Shown here piece after piece: positions 22,070 through 33,284 of a stretch of DNA of 64,000 bases; positions within the stretch are counted from its first letter, which is position 1, and each line of letters opens with the position of its first letter. The notes beneath the pieces are model-generated. The model was not told where the DNA came from and did not search any database. It saw only the letters and a program-made list of their open reading frames with translations. Made by a program: the position numbers and the translations under genes. The stretch covers positions 248,001-312,000 of the forward strand of contig JAGTXX020000008.1 of the NCBI GenBank assembly GCA_019044685.2. The letters run 5' to 3'. The DNA is from Nannochloris sp. 'desiccata' (taxonomy: Eukaryota > Chlorophyta > Trebouxiophyceae > Chlorellales > Chlorellaceae).

Positions 22070-24686
22070 ATGGCGCTGTCGGAGCTTGCCACCGCTTTTA
22101 GTAGCGATGGTTTAGTAAATTTCATTATCATCTCGTCAGCAATTGCTGGCGTTATCTTTGCCCTCTTCCTTTGGCATCGTGTCTCTAAGATTCGTGTTGG
22201 AGGTGGAGGTGCTCTTCGCGCCGAAAACGGGCGAGAATACTTGCTTGAAGAAGAGCAACGTGGCGAGAATGAGGTGAGGAAGAATTGCGTTACAGCGTTT
22301 GCTGAACATATGCGAATAGATTTTGCCCTGTTACTTAAGAATCCGCCCATTTTGTTTGCAGATTGAAGAAAAGGTTGCCGATCTCCAGGCTGCCATCAGA
22401 GAGGGAGCCAATAGTTTCCTGTTTACTGAGTACAAGTATGTGAGCGTCTTCATGGCTATGTTCTCTGTGATCATCTTTGTTATGCTCAGCTCTGAAGATG
22501 GCTTCCAGACCAAGTGGCACCTCGATGATCTTGGCATCTTGAGGGCTCCTGCTGTGATCAACGGTGCCTTCTCTACCATTGCCTTCCTTGTCGGTGGAGC
22601 TACTTCCATCGTTTCTGGCTATCTTGGAATGTCTATTGCCACTTATGCCAACGCTCGCACTGCTCTTGAAGCTAGACGTGGAGTTGCTCCTGCTTTCATG
22701 GCTGCCTTCCGCTCTGGTGCTGTCATGGGTTTCCTTTTGGCTGGTAATGCCCTTTTCGTCCTCATGGTTCTCATTCTCGCCTATCGCAAAGTATATGGCG
22801 ATGACTGGGAGGGTTTGTATGAGGCTATTACTGGCTATGGTCTTGGTGGTTCTTCCATCGCCTTGTTTGGCCGTGTTGGGGGCGGTATTTACACCAAGGC
22901 TGCTGATGTGGGTGCTGATTTAGTTGGCAAAATCGAGAAGGATATTCCTGAAGATGATCCCCGTAACCCTGCTGTCATTGCTGACAATGTTGGTGATAAC
23001 GTTGGTGATATTGCTGGTATGGGTGCTGACTTGTTTGGTTCTTTTGCCGAATCTACCTGTGCTGCGTTGGTTGTATCTTCTGTCTCTGCTCTTGGTGCTC
23101 AGCATATTTGGTCTGCCATGTGCTACCCTATGTTGATCACTGCTACTGGAATCTTGGTATGCATGGGAACTACTCTTATTGCTACTGATTTTAAGCCTGC
23201 TCGTGTTATTTCTGAAATTGAGTCTACGTTGAAATATCAATTGATTATTTCTACTTCGCTAATGACTCCTGTGGCCTACATTGTCTCAGTGACTGCCTTA
23301 CCTGCAGAGTTTGCTGGATTATTCACTGCTGATCCTACCCGTTTAGTCAAGAACTGGCACATATTCTTCTGTGTTGCTGCTGGTCTTTGGGGTGGTCTTG
23401 TCATTGGATTGGTGACTGAGTATTTCACTTCCAACAAATATACACCCGTTCAGGATGTTGCTGATTCTTGCCGTACTGGTGCTGCAACCAACATTATCTT
23501 TGGTTTGGCATTAGGATACAAATCAACAATCATTCCTTGCTTTGTGATTGCTATTTGCGTGTTTACTGGATTCACGCTCGGCCACATGTATGGCATTGCT
23601 TGTGCTGCTTTGGGTATGCTTTCTACACTCGCAACGTGCTTGGCTATTGACGCCTATGGACCTGTTTCGGTAAGATTATTAGTTTCTAGATATTTATTAA
23701 GTATATATATATATATCGGTCAGGTTGCATTGCTAAGAAGGAACGATTTTAAATACTAATATTTTTTCCATCACCACAAATGCAGGATAATGCTGGTGGT
23801 ATTGCTGAGATGGCTGCCATGGGTGAGGATATCAGAGAACGTACTGATGCTTTAGATGCTGCTGGTAACACTACTGCCGCTATTGGTAAGGGTTTCGCTA
23901 TTGGCTCTGCTGCTCTAGTATCTCTGGCTCTCTTTGGTGCCTATGTCACCCGTGCTGGCATCACTGTTGCTGATTCTTCTATTTTGGATCCTCGTGTGTT
24001 CTCTGGTTTATTGGTCGGTGCTATGCTTCCCTACTGGTTCTCTGCTATGACAATGAAGAGTGTGGGCAAGGCTGCTCTTGCTATGGTTGAAGAAGTCCGT
24101 CAACAATTCAACACTATTCCTGGTTTGATGGAAGGCACTGCTCGTCCGGATTACCGTCGCTGTGTTGAGATTTCAACTTCTGCCTCTCTTTCCGAGATGA
24201 TTGCCCCTGGTGCCTTGGTTATGCTTACTCCCTTGGTAACTGGAATCTTCTTTGGTGTTCAGGCTTTGGCTGGTTTACTTGCAGGTGCTCTTGTATCTGG
24301 TGTTCAAATGGCGATTTCCATGTCCAATACTGGAGGTGCTTGGGATAATGCAAAGAAGTTTGTAGAGGGTGGAGCACTTGGTGGTAAAGGATCTGATGCG
24401 CACAAGGCTGCTGTCATTGGTGATACCGTCGGAGATCCTCTCAAGGATACCAGCGTAAGTGTTGTTGGTTTTATTTTTTATTTTTATTGGATATTAAAAG
24501 TGTTTGAAAATTTGAATGCCGAATGCTCGCATGCAAACTTTTTACTAATAAACCAACTAATTGCTTGTTCCTACTGTTTGTGTGCAGGGTCCTTCTTTGA
24601 ACATTTTAATCAAACTGATGGCCGTGGAGGCTCTCGTTTTTGCACCAGCATTTGGAAGTGGTATTTTCTGGAAACTTTTTGAGTAA
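22070..24686 (+). CDS. AVP1: Vacuolar-type H+-translocating pyrophosphatase, K+-dependent (type I)
   Basis: Four exons, 22070-22273, 22362-23669, 23786-24454 and 24588-24686, give 759 residues, the usual length. The enzyme couples pyrophosphate hydrolysis to proton transport into vacuole or acidocalcisome. It is highly hydrophobic with about 16 expected membrane helices. Catalytic motifs seen are [38 protein letters not shown] and [20 protein letters not shown], the last split by intron 3. In [16 protein letters not shown] the Ala and Gly at the positions that are Lys/Thr in K+-independent enzymes mark it as the K+-stimulated type. The last exon encodes only 32 residues. It is convergent with LHCA3. 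Confidence 0.96.
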
Positions 24687-24946
24687 AAGAGAGCGATGGG
24701 GCGGAGACACCACTGAGAGGCATTACAAACAAAAAATGATGTCTATTTCTTTAGTTTCAAGAATCTTTTCCCACCATTTTATGATTGGAGCCATCCTCTC
24801 AGTGTTTTAATTCGAATAGATTAGTCGAAAAAAGTCCTTTTTAACCGAAAGAATATCAAAGCATCAGTGGATTTCTAAAAATAATTAATATCACCCACCG
24901 CTTTTGCATGAAGAAATCCTTCTGTTTTAAACTCTGATCCATCGAG

Positions 24947-24951
24947 TGTAA
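24947..24951 (+). terminator. TGTAA poly(A) signal of H+-PPase
   Basis: TGTAA in GAGTGTAAATAAAC, 260 nt after the stop codon. Confidence 0.55.
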
Positions 24952-25004
24952 ATAAACAAGAATAGAGATAACTAACTATTTGACTCATGATGCATAAACT
25001 TTTA

Positions 25005-25009
25005 TTACA
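25005..25009 (-). terminator. TGTAA poly(A) signal of LHCA3
   Basis: Minus-strand TGTAA lies 135 nt beyond the LHCA3 stop, 54 bp from the opposing signal of H+-PPase. Confidence 0.55.
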
Positions 25010-25143
25010 AATCAAAACGCAAGCAAACAAGATCAGTTTTTTTTTTCTCGCTGCGTGCTTGACGCTCTCTTAGTATATTATCTACTACAGATCATAATCT
25101 ATAAAAGTATAAGACGGAACAAAGGTGCTGGATTAGTGTGCAT

Positions 25144-26292
25144 TTAGTGTCCACCCATGATGGAGAAGTTGGTAAGAATGTTGTTCTGGACAGGGTCTGC
25201 CAAGTGCTCTACCAAGTTCTGGAAGGGACCCTTGTGTGTAGCCACAGCCTGAGCGCCATAACCAAACATGGCAAGCATAGCCAAACGGCCATTCTTGATT
25301 TCCTTGAGCTTGAGTTCGTTCATAGCTGATTCAGTCTTTCCCAAATTGAACATGTTGAAGAACTGGCCACCAGGGTATGTGGGGTTGCCGCTACCATTGA
25401 ATGCAGCTTCCATGCCAAGGAAGTACTGCTTGCCCTGAGATCCAGGGTTGCGGTAATCCTGCCAGCGCTTGAGCTCAGCAAACTGCATCATCACCACTTC
25501 AATAAAGAAGAGGGTATAGGGGTCAACCCAGTACTGATTGGCAACACCAGCAGGGGGAATTACACCAGAGTGGAACCAAACAGCGGCGTCCCCAGTCTGG
25601 GGGATGGCACCCATGGCAGACAAGACCTCAGGAGCAATGCATCCTGCAGCTCCGAGCATAGCCCAGCGTCCGTGGATGACCTCAGAGTAGGAGAGCCATG
25701 CAGGGTCGACAAAACCACCAGCACCCTCAGGGTCAGAAAGACCCAAGGGATCGAAACCATAGTCTGTTACACAAGATTATAAATAGTACAAGGAAAATAA
25801 TGAGGGAGGAAATATATAATATTGCAACGATGTACAGTGGAAAGTTGTCTTTTAGTGCTGAAGTGAGATGAATGCGCTTAATTCTTACCTCCAGGGAGAG
25901 AGCCGTTGAGGTAGCTCAGAGATTGGTCGGAAGCAAAGTTGGCATAGAGGCCACCAGCCTTCTGGACGCGCTCCACCTGCAGATTGACAAGATCAGTGCT
26001 AATATATTAGTTGGCACTTCAAGCGTTTAAACACGGCGCTTTGTTTGGCTTAAATGTTAATAATTCGGCTCGTTTTCATCCTCACCTTGGCGAGCTGACC
26101 TCCATCAGCGCGAACAACAAAGCGAGCAGCGCTCCTGCTCTCTGATCCGCGAACAGAGACCTTACGGCCAGAGAAAGTAGCGTTTGCGCCCTGCAAATCG
26201 TAACAGCTGGTCAGATTTTGACAAGTAATTCTTCGATTATGATGGCAAGAGAAAGGCAGTCTGAAACCTACTGCGCAGAGATTAATAGCCAT
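25144..26292 (-). CDS. LHCA3: LHCI chlorophyll a/b-binding protein LHCA3
   Basis: Four exons, 26292-26272, 26190-26086, 25976-25889 and 25763-25144, give 277 residues. It is a photosystem I antenna protein of the thylakoid membrane. After a basic transit peptide ([21 protein letters not shown]) the mature part begins near [25 protein letters not shown], nearly the plant Lhca3 signature. Helix B/A chlorophyll motifs are [15 protein letters not shown] and [23 protein letters not shown]; helix C is around [18 protein letters not shown]. The Asn in KNGRLAM is the chlorophyll ligand. The 7-codon first exon is notable. Assignment to LHCA3 is by the [12 protein letters not shown] and YPGGQFFN motifs. 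Confidence 0.93.
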
Positions 26293-26751
26293 TTTGCCCG
26301 ACTATAAAGATTGTCAGACTCTATTTTTATTATATTAAAACGGAATTTCTAATCTAAAATCCCTGTTTGAGTTGAATTTGGGTTGGATTTTTTGCATTAT
26401 CCTCTGCTTTCCAAGAACGATCTCGCGAACTTCGGAAGACGCCGCGTCGGGCCCCCCTTACCAAACCACCTGCCGTTTAGGTCGATGTGTTTTCTTTCAT
26501 TACTTGAGTTTAAATTCATTTAGCAGCCAGCTAAACAAATGTGGTGATAATCAAATCAATGCAAGACTTTGATCTCTACAGATGGAAGCCTGGAAAGCAT
26601 CGAGTAGCACCACCGCACCGACTTGTTGGCGGCACCCCCATATTTCTTTCTTCTGCTTTCTTGCATGTTGCGCTTTACTTAATTACATATTGAATGAAAA
26701 TCTATTGCTTACTACATGTACATTTTGAAAATGAAATCAATTTGTACCTAG
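26293..26751. other. LHCA3 upstream region and UROD 3' flank
   Basis: Contains a minus-strand TGTAA at 26683-26687, probably the UROD poly(A) signal. No gene is seen. Confidence 0.5.
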
Positions 26752-28563
26752 TTACTGTCTGAGATGCACACTCTTGGCGACTTCAAAAAAGTGAGCTACA
26801 TTTTCTTCGGGAGTTCCTTGTTGAATACCATGGCCAAGATTCATAATGTGTCTGACTCCTGCTGCTTTAGCAGATGCTGTTGTCTCCAAAATTCGACGTT
26901 CAATTGATTCTTTGCTGCCAAACAACACACCAGCATCCATATTACCCTGGTACGCAAACTGTTTACCCGCACGTTGAATGCCTTCAGTCAAGTCTACAGT
27001 GTGACATAAAGAGATGATATCGGGGTTGCAAGCTGCCATACGCTCTATCAAAGCTCCACTGTTGGAGATGTATAAGATAATGGGGAGATCAGGGCATTGC
27101 TGCAAAAAGAAATAAAGGTGTAAAGAAACACAAGGCGGTGAATTTCATTTTGTTTAATAATTGGTCATTATTATTGTTTACCTACAGAGAAGAAGCAAGG
27201 ATGAATAAAGGCCTAAATTAAACTATTATTTACTTCCTTACCTTCTTTGCTTCCTGAATGATATAATTAATATAAGGACCAGCGAAAATATCGAAATCTT
27301 GTGGACTCAACTGAGCTGCCCAAGAATCGAAAATTTGAACAGTCTGTGCACCAGCATCAGCTTGGTACTTGATATAAGTGACTACAGCATCAGCCAGCTT
27401 CTGAAGGAGACCATGAAGAACAGCAGGTTCAGTATACATCAGCTGCTTGATATGAGTGTAGTTCTTGGACATACCACCTTCACAAAATAAAAGAAAACAT
27501 GGATTTTAAAGCTTTAAATTGCCAAAGTTTATTGAGGTCACCTCTTCTCCAAGAGCCCCTTCAAAGCATCTAATAATTATAGCAAGTAATTTAAATTGAT
27601 TTACCTTCAACGATGTAAGTGGCAAGAGTGAACGGTGCTCCAACGAAGCCAAGTACAGTTGATTGGTTGCCCACTTCTGCCCTCAAGCGGCGAAGAGCCT
27701 CGCCCACAAAGGGAACACTCTCCTCAGGAATAAGGGGAGTGATAGCATCCACTTGCTGTAAAAGAGTAAAGAAAACACATAAAACTGAGTTGAAGTAAAT
27801 TTATTTCAAAATACAGCTTTAAAACCAAGTAGGCTGGGTTTCTTTTCTCCCTTCTCGTCGGGATCATATTCCCCTTTTATTAATTCTTTTTTCATTACCT
27901 TCATTGTACGAATCGGATCGAAGATAATGGGTCCCTTTCCTGCAGTGATGTCGAAAGGAATGTTCATTCCAGCAATTGGAGTCAAAATATCTGAGAAGAG
28001 AATGACACCATCAGGCTGGAAGGCCCTCCAGGGCTGAAGAGAGACCTCAACTGCCACGTCAACATTTTCAGAACGTTCTCTAAATGTGGTGTGCTTTTTG
28101 CAGAGATCTTGGTAGACCTTCATGTAACGACCAGCTTGGCGCATCATCCAAACGGGGGGGCGTTCAACGGCATCACCACGGAGAGCACGGAGCATTAAAG
28201 GAAGATCGTCAACCTGCAGCACCAAAGAGCGGAAAAGCAAAATATTAGAATATCTTAGACTGTTCTTGGTTTAATTTATACATCTCACTTGGCAAAGAAA
28301 TGTACAGTTACAATACTGCGTAATATAATTTTAGTTTACCTTTGATGCTGCGCTTCCTGAAGCTTCTACAGAAGCAACTGCTCTGACATTGACGCTGCTG
28401 CTACGGCCACGTTGCCCAGTCTGCAATATAGAGGTAAGACTGAGAATTCATTTGTGATAGGAGAATAGTTGTATTACGAATGACAAATGTACTACATCCG
28501 CACCATGTTTGCCTTGGCAAAGGACCCAGAGCGGGCGGACTTTTGTAAGCTGATCACCACCAT
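26752..28563 (-). CDS. UROD: Uroporphyrinogen decarboxylase, plastid
   Basis: Six exons, 28563-28504, 28420-28340, 28213-27899, 27755-27605, 27477-27242 and 27099-26752, give 396 residues. The enzyme turns uroporphyrinogen III into coproporphyrinogen III in the plastid haem/chlorophyll pathway. Residues 1-47 form a Ser/Arg-rich transit peptide. The mature enzyme starts at [19 protein letters not shown] with the signature [13 protein letters not shown] and the catalytic Asp in FSDILTP. The second signature is [17 protein letters not shown] (split by an intron), then [12 protein letters not shown] and the C-terminal [13 protein letters not shown]. All exon joins keep the frame. It is divergent from uL4c. 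Confidence 0.95.
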
Positions 28564-28897
28564 TTTTTTGTCAGTGTGAATTTACTTAAAAAATAAGTCA
28601 ATATAATGCTAATGATAAAATCAGAGTAATCTGCTACTGGAAATAGGGCAATATTGACTAATATTTGGATAGGAACGGCAATTAATTTATATATATCTCC
28701 TTTTTATCCATTCTTTTGAGGCTCGGGGTCAAACCATTTCGGCCAACACCAATTCGTTCACAAAACCTCGGGTGCTCTGTATGATGGAATGATATGCGCT
28801 GGTCTACAAATAAAGCACATTTTGATAGCTTTTCAAATCAAATAAGCCATCGGCATCGTTGTGGGCAAAGGAATTAATTGAAAGGCATTACAGCGCC
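28564..28897. promoter_or_regulatory. Divergent promoter region, UROD (minus) / uL4c (plus)
   Basis: Only 334 bp separate the two start codons, so both plastid-protein genes must use this interval. No specific box is claimed. Confidence 0.5.
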
Positions 28898-29848
28898 ATG
28901 CAGACCACCATGCCCATTTTTGTTGGGCTAAAAGCCGCAAGCTCAACAATTGCCACACGAAAAGTTTCTGTACCGTTACCTCGCAGCAGCCGTCACCAGT
29001 TGGCCGCAAGAGCCAGCGTCATGGCAGAGCCTGCCACAATTGATGTCAAGAACTTAGATGGCTCCTCCGCGGGCAGCGCTGCACTGTCTTTGCGGATTGC
29101 AGATAATGAAACCTCCAAAGGTTTGGTACATCGTTATTTAGTGATGGTCCGCCAGAACGCTCGCAGGGTGAGTAGACTCCTTTTTTTATTTTTAACGAGC
29201 AGCGGTAAAGTTGTTGTAGTTGTTTAGGAGAGAAAATAGAGAGCTCATGCTTATTATACCTGTAAGAATCCCTCGCCAATTCAGGTAAACGCGTATCTCA
29301 CAATTAAACTCACTTTACTTCGCCTTTTTAAATACTTTCAGGGTACTGCTAGTACTTTAACTCGTTCTGAAGTTCGTGGTGGTGGCAGGAAGCCTTACAA
29401 GCAAAAGGGAACCGGTAATGCTCGTATTGGTACTATTCGTACTCCCCTTCGCCCAGGTGGTGGTGTGGCATTTGGTCCCAAGCCTCGCGATTGGAGCATC
29501 GACATGAACAAAAAAGAAAAGAGGTTGGCATTTGCCACCGCTTTGCAGAGCGCAGCTGGTGATATGGTTGTTGTTGAGGACTTTGCTGGCAAGTTTGAAG
29601 AGATAAAGACCAAGTCTCTCGTAGGAAAGTTGGCTGCTATGGGTGTGGATGTTGAAACAGAGAAGGCTCTCCTCATTCTGAGCGAGGCCAATGAGTACGT
29701 CTACCTTTCTGGCAGGAACATTGAAGGTCTTGCTATTAATACTGCTAATGCTGTACAGGTTTATGATGTTTTGGCTGCCGATCGTATTGTGGTTGAGAAA
29801 TCTGCTTTGGCATACCTTAACGAGTACTATGGAAGCAGCAGCGAGTAA
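28898..29848 (+). CDS. RPL4: Plastid 50S ribosomal protein uL4c (L4)
   Basis: Two exons, 28898-29167 and 29342-29848, give 258 residues. It is a large-subunit component lining the peptide exit tunnel of the plastid ribosome. The start chosen is the ATG at 28898; the upstream in-frame codons lack an ATG. The first 55 residues (rich in Ser, Ala, Arg) are a transit peptide. Family motifs are [18 protein letters not shown], the tunnel loop [22 protein letters not shown], and [20 protein letters not shown]. The end is [30 protein letters not shown], as in bacterial L4. The intron falls between the first helix and the loop. Confidence 0.95.
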
Positions 29849-29974
29849 TTAGACTCTTTAATCTATGTATATTCAGAATTCCCGCATGCATATATGCACC
29901 CACCCACCTTGGTTCCCAGACATAAACGTAGCAATTAGTAAGATAGAAGTAATTCTTTCCACGAAATTTTGATA

Positions 29975-29979
29975 TGTAA
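29975..29979 (+). terminator. TGTAA poly(A) signal of uL4c
   Basis: TGTAA lies 127 nt after the stop codon, in the 380-bp convergent gap before the next LHCA gene. Confidence 0.45.
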
Positions 29980-30107
29980 TGCATATATACAATAGGTATA
30001 GCACACATATATAGAATTGATGCGTTGCTGCAAGTCTAGCTCAGCTGCAATATCTGAATTATCCACACCCATTCTCGACGTATTTTTTTATTTCATTGAA
30101 AACAAAG

Positions 30108-30112
30108 TTACA
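30108..30112 (-). terminator. TGTAA poly(A) signal of the second LHCA gene
   Basis: Minus-strand TGTAA lies 117 nt past the stop codon. A short CT microsatellite (30202-30222) precedes the stop. Confidence 0.5.
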
Positions 30113-30228
30113 TTGCTTATTTCATACAAATCTCTCTAAGCAGCAGGATGACAGCCCGAAATGGCGCTGATTCTTTGATTTTATGAGCAGCAGATAATAC
30201 CCAACTTTCTCTCTCTCTCTCTCTAATA

Positions 30229-31119
30229 CTACTTGGCAATAACAACGTTGGGCATGTTGGCGATGCTTCCAATAATGTTGTTGGAAAAGGGGTTGCTGAG
30301 GTGGGAGGAAAGAGCTTCAATAGGGCCCTGGCGAGTAACCAGAGCAGCCACAGCGAAACCAACGAATGCCACCATAGCGAGGCGCCCATTCTTAACTTCC
30401 TTGAGTGCCATTTCGGTAGAATTCATGCCTGCGGGGTCAAAGGGGAAGGCATTGAGCACACCGCTGCACTTGGCAGTCTTCCAGCCCTGGTAGCGCTTGA
30501 GCTCAAAGAAGCCCATGATAAGAGCCTCAAGGGCAATCAGGGCATTGTTAGGGAGCCAATATTCACCAGCACCGGCCTCAAACCACTTGTCCTTGCCCAA
30601 AATCTCAGTGAAAAGAATACCTGCGCAAGCAGCCATTGCCCATCTTCCATTGGTCTTCTCAGCTTCCTGGTACCAAGCAAGACGCTCGGGATCTGTGCCA
30701 AGACCCAGAGGATCGAAGCCAAAATCACCAGCCATCTTTCCGTCAAGATGTTTGGGAGCGGCAGCACCTGCAGTAATCAATGGAAAAAAAAACAAATTTA
30801 GTCGACTACTCATCTTTTCTTCATTAATGATAAGGCATGTATCGAAAAGTTCACTCACCAGGCAGCCACAAAGTGCGGTCAGCAGCCTGCACCTTGAAGG
30901 CGGAACTGCGCTTCTGCACTTTGGCAGGGGCCTGGAAGGCCTTGGCAGAGCCCAGGAAAGTTGATGCGCAAACCTAGAAAATAAATAAAAGTAATTTGCG
31001 TGAGTCGCAAGCTTTGATGAGCGCTGGGTGGTTCTGCCTTACGGCAAAAACAGATGAAGATCTTCAAAAGAGGACAACGGAAATCGTCCAAAACCATCAT
31101 GTTCTCTACCTACCTGCAT
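30229..31119 (-). CDS. LHCA: LHCI chlorophyll a/b-binding protein, LHCA4/5-like
   Basis: Three exons, 31119-31114, 30973-30859 and 30767-30229, give 219 residues; the first exon encodes only Met-Gln. It is a photosystem I antenna protein. A short transit peptide (STFLGSAKAFQAPAKVQKRSS) is followed by DRTLWLPG and KMAGDFGFDPLGLGTDPERL. The helix B motif is EAEKTNGRWAMAACAG, helix C ALIMGFFELKRYQGWK, and helix A EMALKEVKNGRLAMVAFVGF. The FDPAGMNS motif between helices C and A and the ELKRYQGWKTAK stretch resemble green-algal LHCA4, 5 or 6; I cannot tell these apart by eye. It is divergent from PETN. Confidence 0.9.
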
Positions 31120-31343
31120 GATTCCCGTTTTTAAATGTTCTGACAAGAAAGGATTGATGTTCATAAGGATGATCCTGACTCTTTCAAGCCTCGAATTTAC
31201 AGAAAAATCAAAGAAATCGATTCCATCAGCCTACTGGGTCAAAGGATTGGGGTAACTTAATCCATAGTTAGGGGTAATTTATTTATTTAGCCATCAATCA
31301 AGAGCATTCTTTCTTGTACATTGATTTAGATCTCAAGTTCACA
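31120..31343. promoter_or_regulatory. Divergent promoter region, LHCA (minus) / PETN (plus)
   Basis: 224 bp separate the start codons of two thylakoid-protein genes, suggesting a shared, probably light-regulated, promoter. This is inferred from spacing only. Confidence 0.5.
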
Positions 31344-31948
31344 ATGGCTGCTATCTCCGCTGCCCTTCAAATGCCCTGCGTGGCTAAGATCGATGCCAAG
31401 AAGGCATCATCCTCCAGCCGCTCAGCACCCCGTTCTGTAGTGCGCGTGGTCGCTCAGAAGCAAGAACAAAAGGTCAGTTAGTTTAATTCACTATGGATGG
31501 TAATTCCCTGGTGAAATGGAGGTTTCTAGTCCATAAAGAACGAATTATGAATTTAGAAATTCACAGTAGCTAGCTAGTTTTGCTCTCTGGCATATAAACT
31601 CTGGACAATAAATTTATATTTGGGCATTTGAGTAAAAAATATTTTCATCCACTTAAATTTTGCAGGCTGTTGCTGCCACTGCTCTCACTGCCGCTATTTT
31701 GGCCGTTGCTCCCGCCGCACAAGCTGCTCAAGAGGCTATGATGCTTGCTGAGGTACAGCAAATTGGATAATTTTCTACTTGTAGCACTTGCATATTTTTA
31801 CCGTCTTTTGCCACCAAAATAAAAATTGGTTTGTCTCTTATTTCTTTTGCAGGGTGAGCCAGCTATTGTTCAAATTGGCTGGGCGGCTACCGCAGTTATG
31901 TTTACTTTCTCCCTGTCTCTCGTGGTCTGGGGTCGTAGTGGATTGTAG
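31344..31948 (+). CDS. PETN: Cytochrome b6f complex subunit PetN, nucleus-encoded
   Basis: Three exons, 31344-31472, 31666-31752 and 31853-31948, give a 103-residue precursor. The last 28 residues ([18 protein letters not shown], then LVVWGRSGL) match the plastid-encoded PetN peptide of plants and cyanobacteria, a single-helix subunit needed for b6f assembly. The N-terminal 43 residues are a Ser/Arg-rich stroma-targeting peptide ([15 protein letters not shown]). A hydrophobic Ala-rich stretch ending AAQAAQEA looks like a thylakoid signal for lumenal placement of the N-terminus. In Chlamydomonas PetN is also nuclear, so this supports a green-algal source. Exons correspond neatly to targeting parts and mature helix. 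Confidence 0.92.
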
Positions 31949-32014
31949 ACTCCTATTATGTGCTGCATTTTTCAATAGCTTTCGAGGATGGCATTTAGTC
32001 AAAAAAAAGAATGA

Positions 32015-32019
32015 TGTAA
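32015..32019 (+). terminator. TGTAA poly(A) signal of PETN
   Basis: TGTAA lies 67 nt after the stop codon. Confidence 0.55.
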
Positions 32020-32530
32020 ACAGTATTTTTTACTTTTGGGCTGCACAACTTTGCAGCACCAAAATGATTCCGGCCACCCTGCCCTGATCACTAGCTAGAC
32101 ATATATATATAGCCGTCAATAAGAGAACCTATATGTTTGCTTTACAAATGCAGCTTTTTCAAAAGATTTCTGTGCCCTCCATGGCACCTAGTAAGTTTCT
32201 ATAAAGCGACTGTCGCACATCATCATGGATCAGCCAAAAGACCAACTGAAGCAATCACAAAGACATCAGTTATTCAAGCTCTTGCTAATATGACAGCATC
32301 TATTTACTACTATAACTAAGACTATTATTCTCCATAAAAGCAAAGGAGAAAACTAAGCTTTGGAAAAAGAAAGATGGAAAAGCGCTGAAAACAAACAAAC
32401 GCAATTTGCAAGAATATCCATCCCCTCATTGATGATTTAGACTAGAGATTGTGAGGGGAATCAACAAATATTGTAGACTAAGCTATTTTCACCGCCAATC
32501 CTACTCTTTCTTCTTCTTTCCCTTCACTAC
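32020..32530. other. Intergenic, no gene seen
   Basis: 3' flanks of PETN and of the CCCH/WW gene. Only short open frames. Confidence 0.5.
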
Positions 32531-33284
32531 CTAAATGGCACCTTTCCATTCAGCAGGAGCCTCCCACTGCGTCACATTGCTCACACTATTGTGGTAATAT
32601 TTCTCACCATCCTCTGCAGTGTATTGAGTCCAACCCTGAGGTCCACGAATAGGACATCCTGATGCTACCCAGGCACTGTGTTCCTTGCCATTTGCAGGCC
32701 TAGAGGTGGCAGCTGGCCTTTCAGACCCCGAACGAACAACGCCCTGCTGGAGAGTAAAATAAAAGAAGCAGTAAATTTAATAGTTCCTATCATATGAAAA
32801 AGGACAAAGGAATCTATCTCTAAAGAAGGTATGCGCAGTTCTCACCTGGCTTCTATTTGCTGAACGCTCAACATCGCTCTCTCCTTGACGGTGGCCAGCG
32901 CTACGAACACTTCCGCTATCTTCTCTAGGTGGCAGCTGCCGCAGCTCATCATCGCCATGTGCAAAATTGCAGCGATCACCAAATCGACATTCTCCATTCT
33001 GCCATCTGCAGTTGTTTGGAATTTGAACAGGAAAAAGATATTAAAAATTTGATGTAAATGATTTGAAACAAAACGCCTTGCAAAGCACCGATAGAAAAAT
33101 AACAGACGCAGCTAAGCGTTACCGTCCAATTACTTTTAGTCCTCCCTTCTCAAGTGCCGTTCTCTTCGCCTATCTAAACCTACCTCATACAAATCTTTGT
33201 CTTTGAATTTTCTACTGTTCCACGGAACCCTCGCCTCTGAGGGCGATCTTTGGGCGCAGTGGCCACTCTTCTATTTCTATCCAT
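32531..33284 (-). CDS. CCCH zinc-finger and WW-domain protein
   Basis: Three exons, 33284-33184, 33005-32846 and 32746-32531, give 158 residues starting MDRNRRVATAPKDRP. A single CCCH finger spans the first intron (ICMRWQNGECRFGDRCNFAH: C-x7-C-x5-C-x3-H), the type that binds RNA. A WW domain closes the protein (GWTQYTAEDGEKYYHNSVSNVTQWEAP), which would bind proline-rich partners. CCCH plus WW pairs occur in splicing and RNA-processing factors; the exact role is unknown. The acceptor of exon 3 has two possible positions three bases apart, both in phase. Confidence 0.8.

Larger units (their letters stand above)
24687..25143. other. Convergent 3' ends of H+-PPase and LHCA3
   Basis: Holds two opposed poly(A) signals (24947-24951 plus, 25005-25009 minus) and nothing else recognised. 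Confidence 0.6.
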
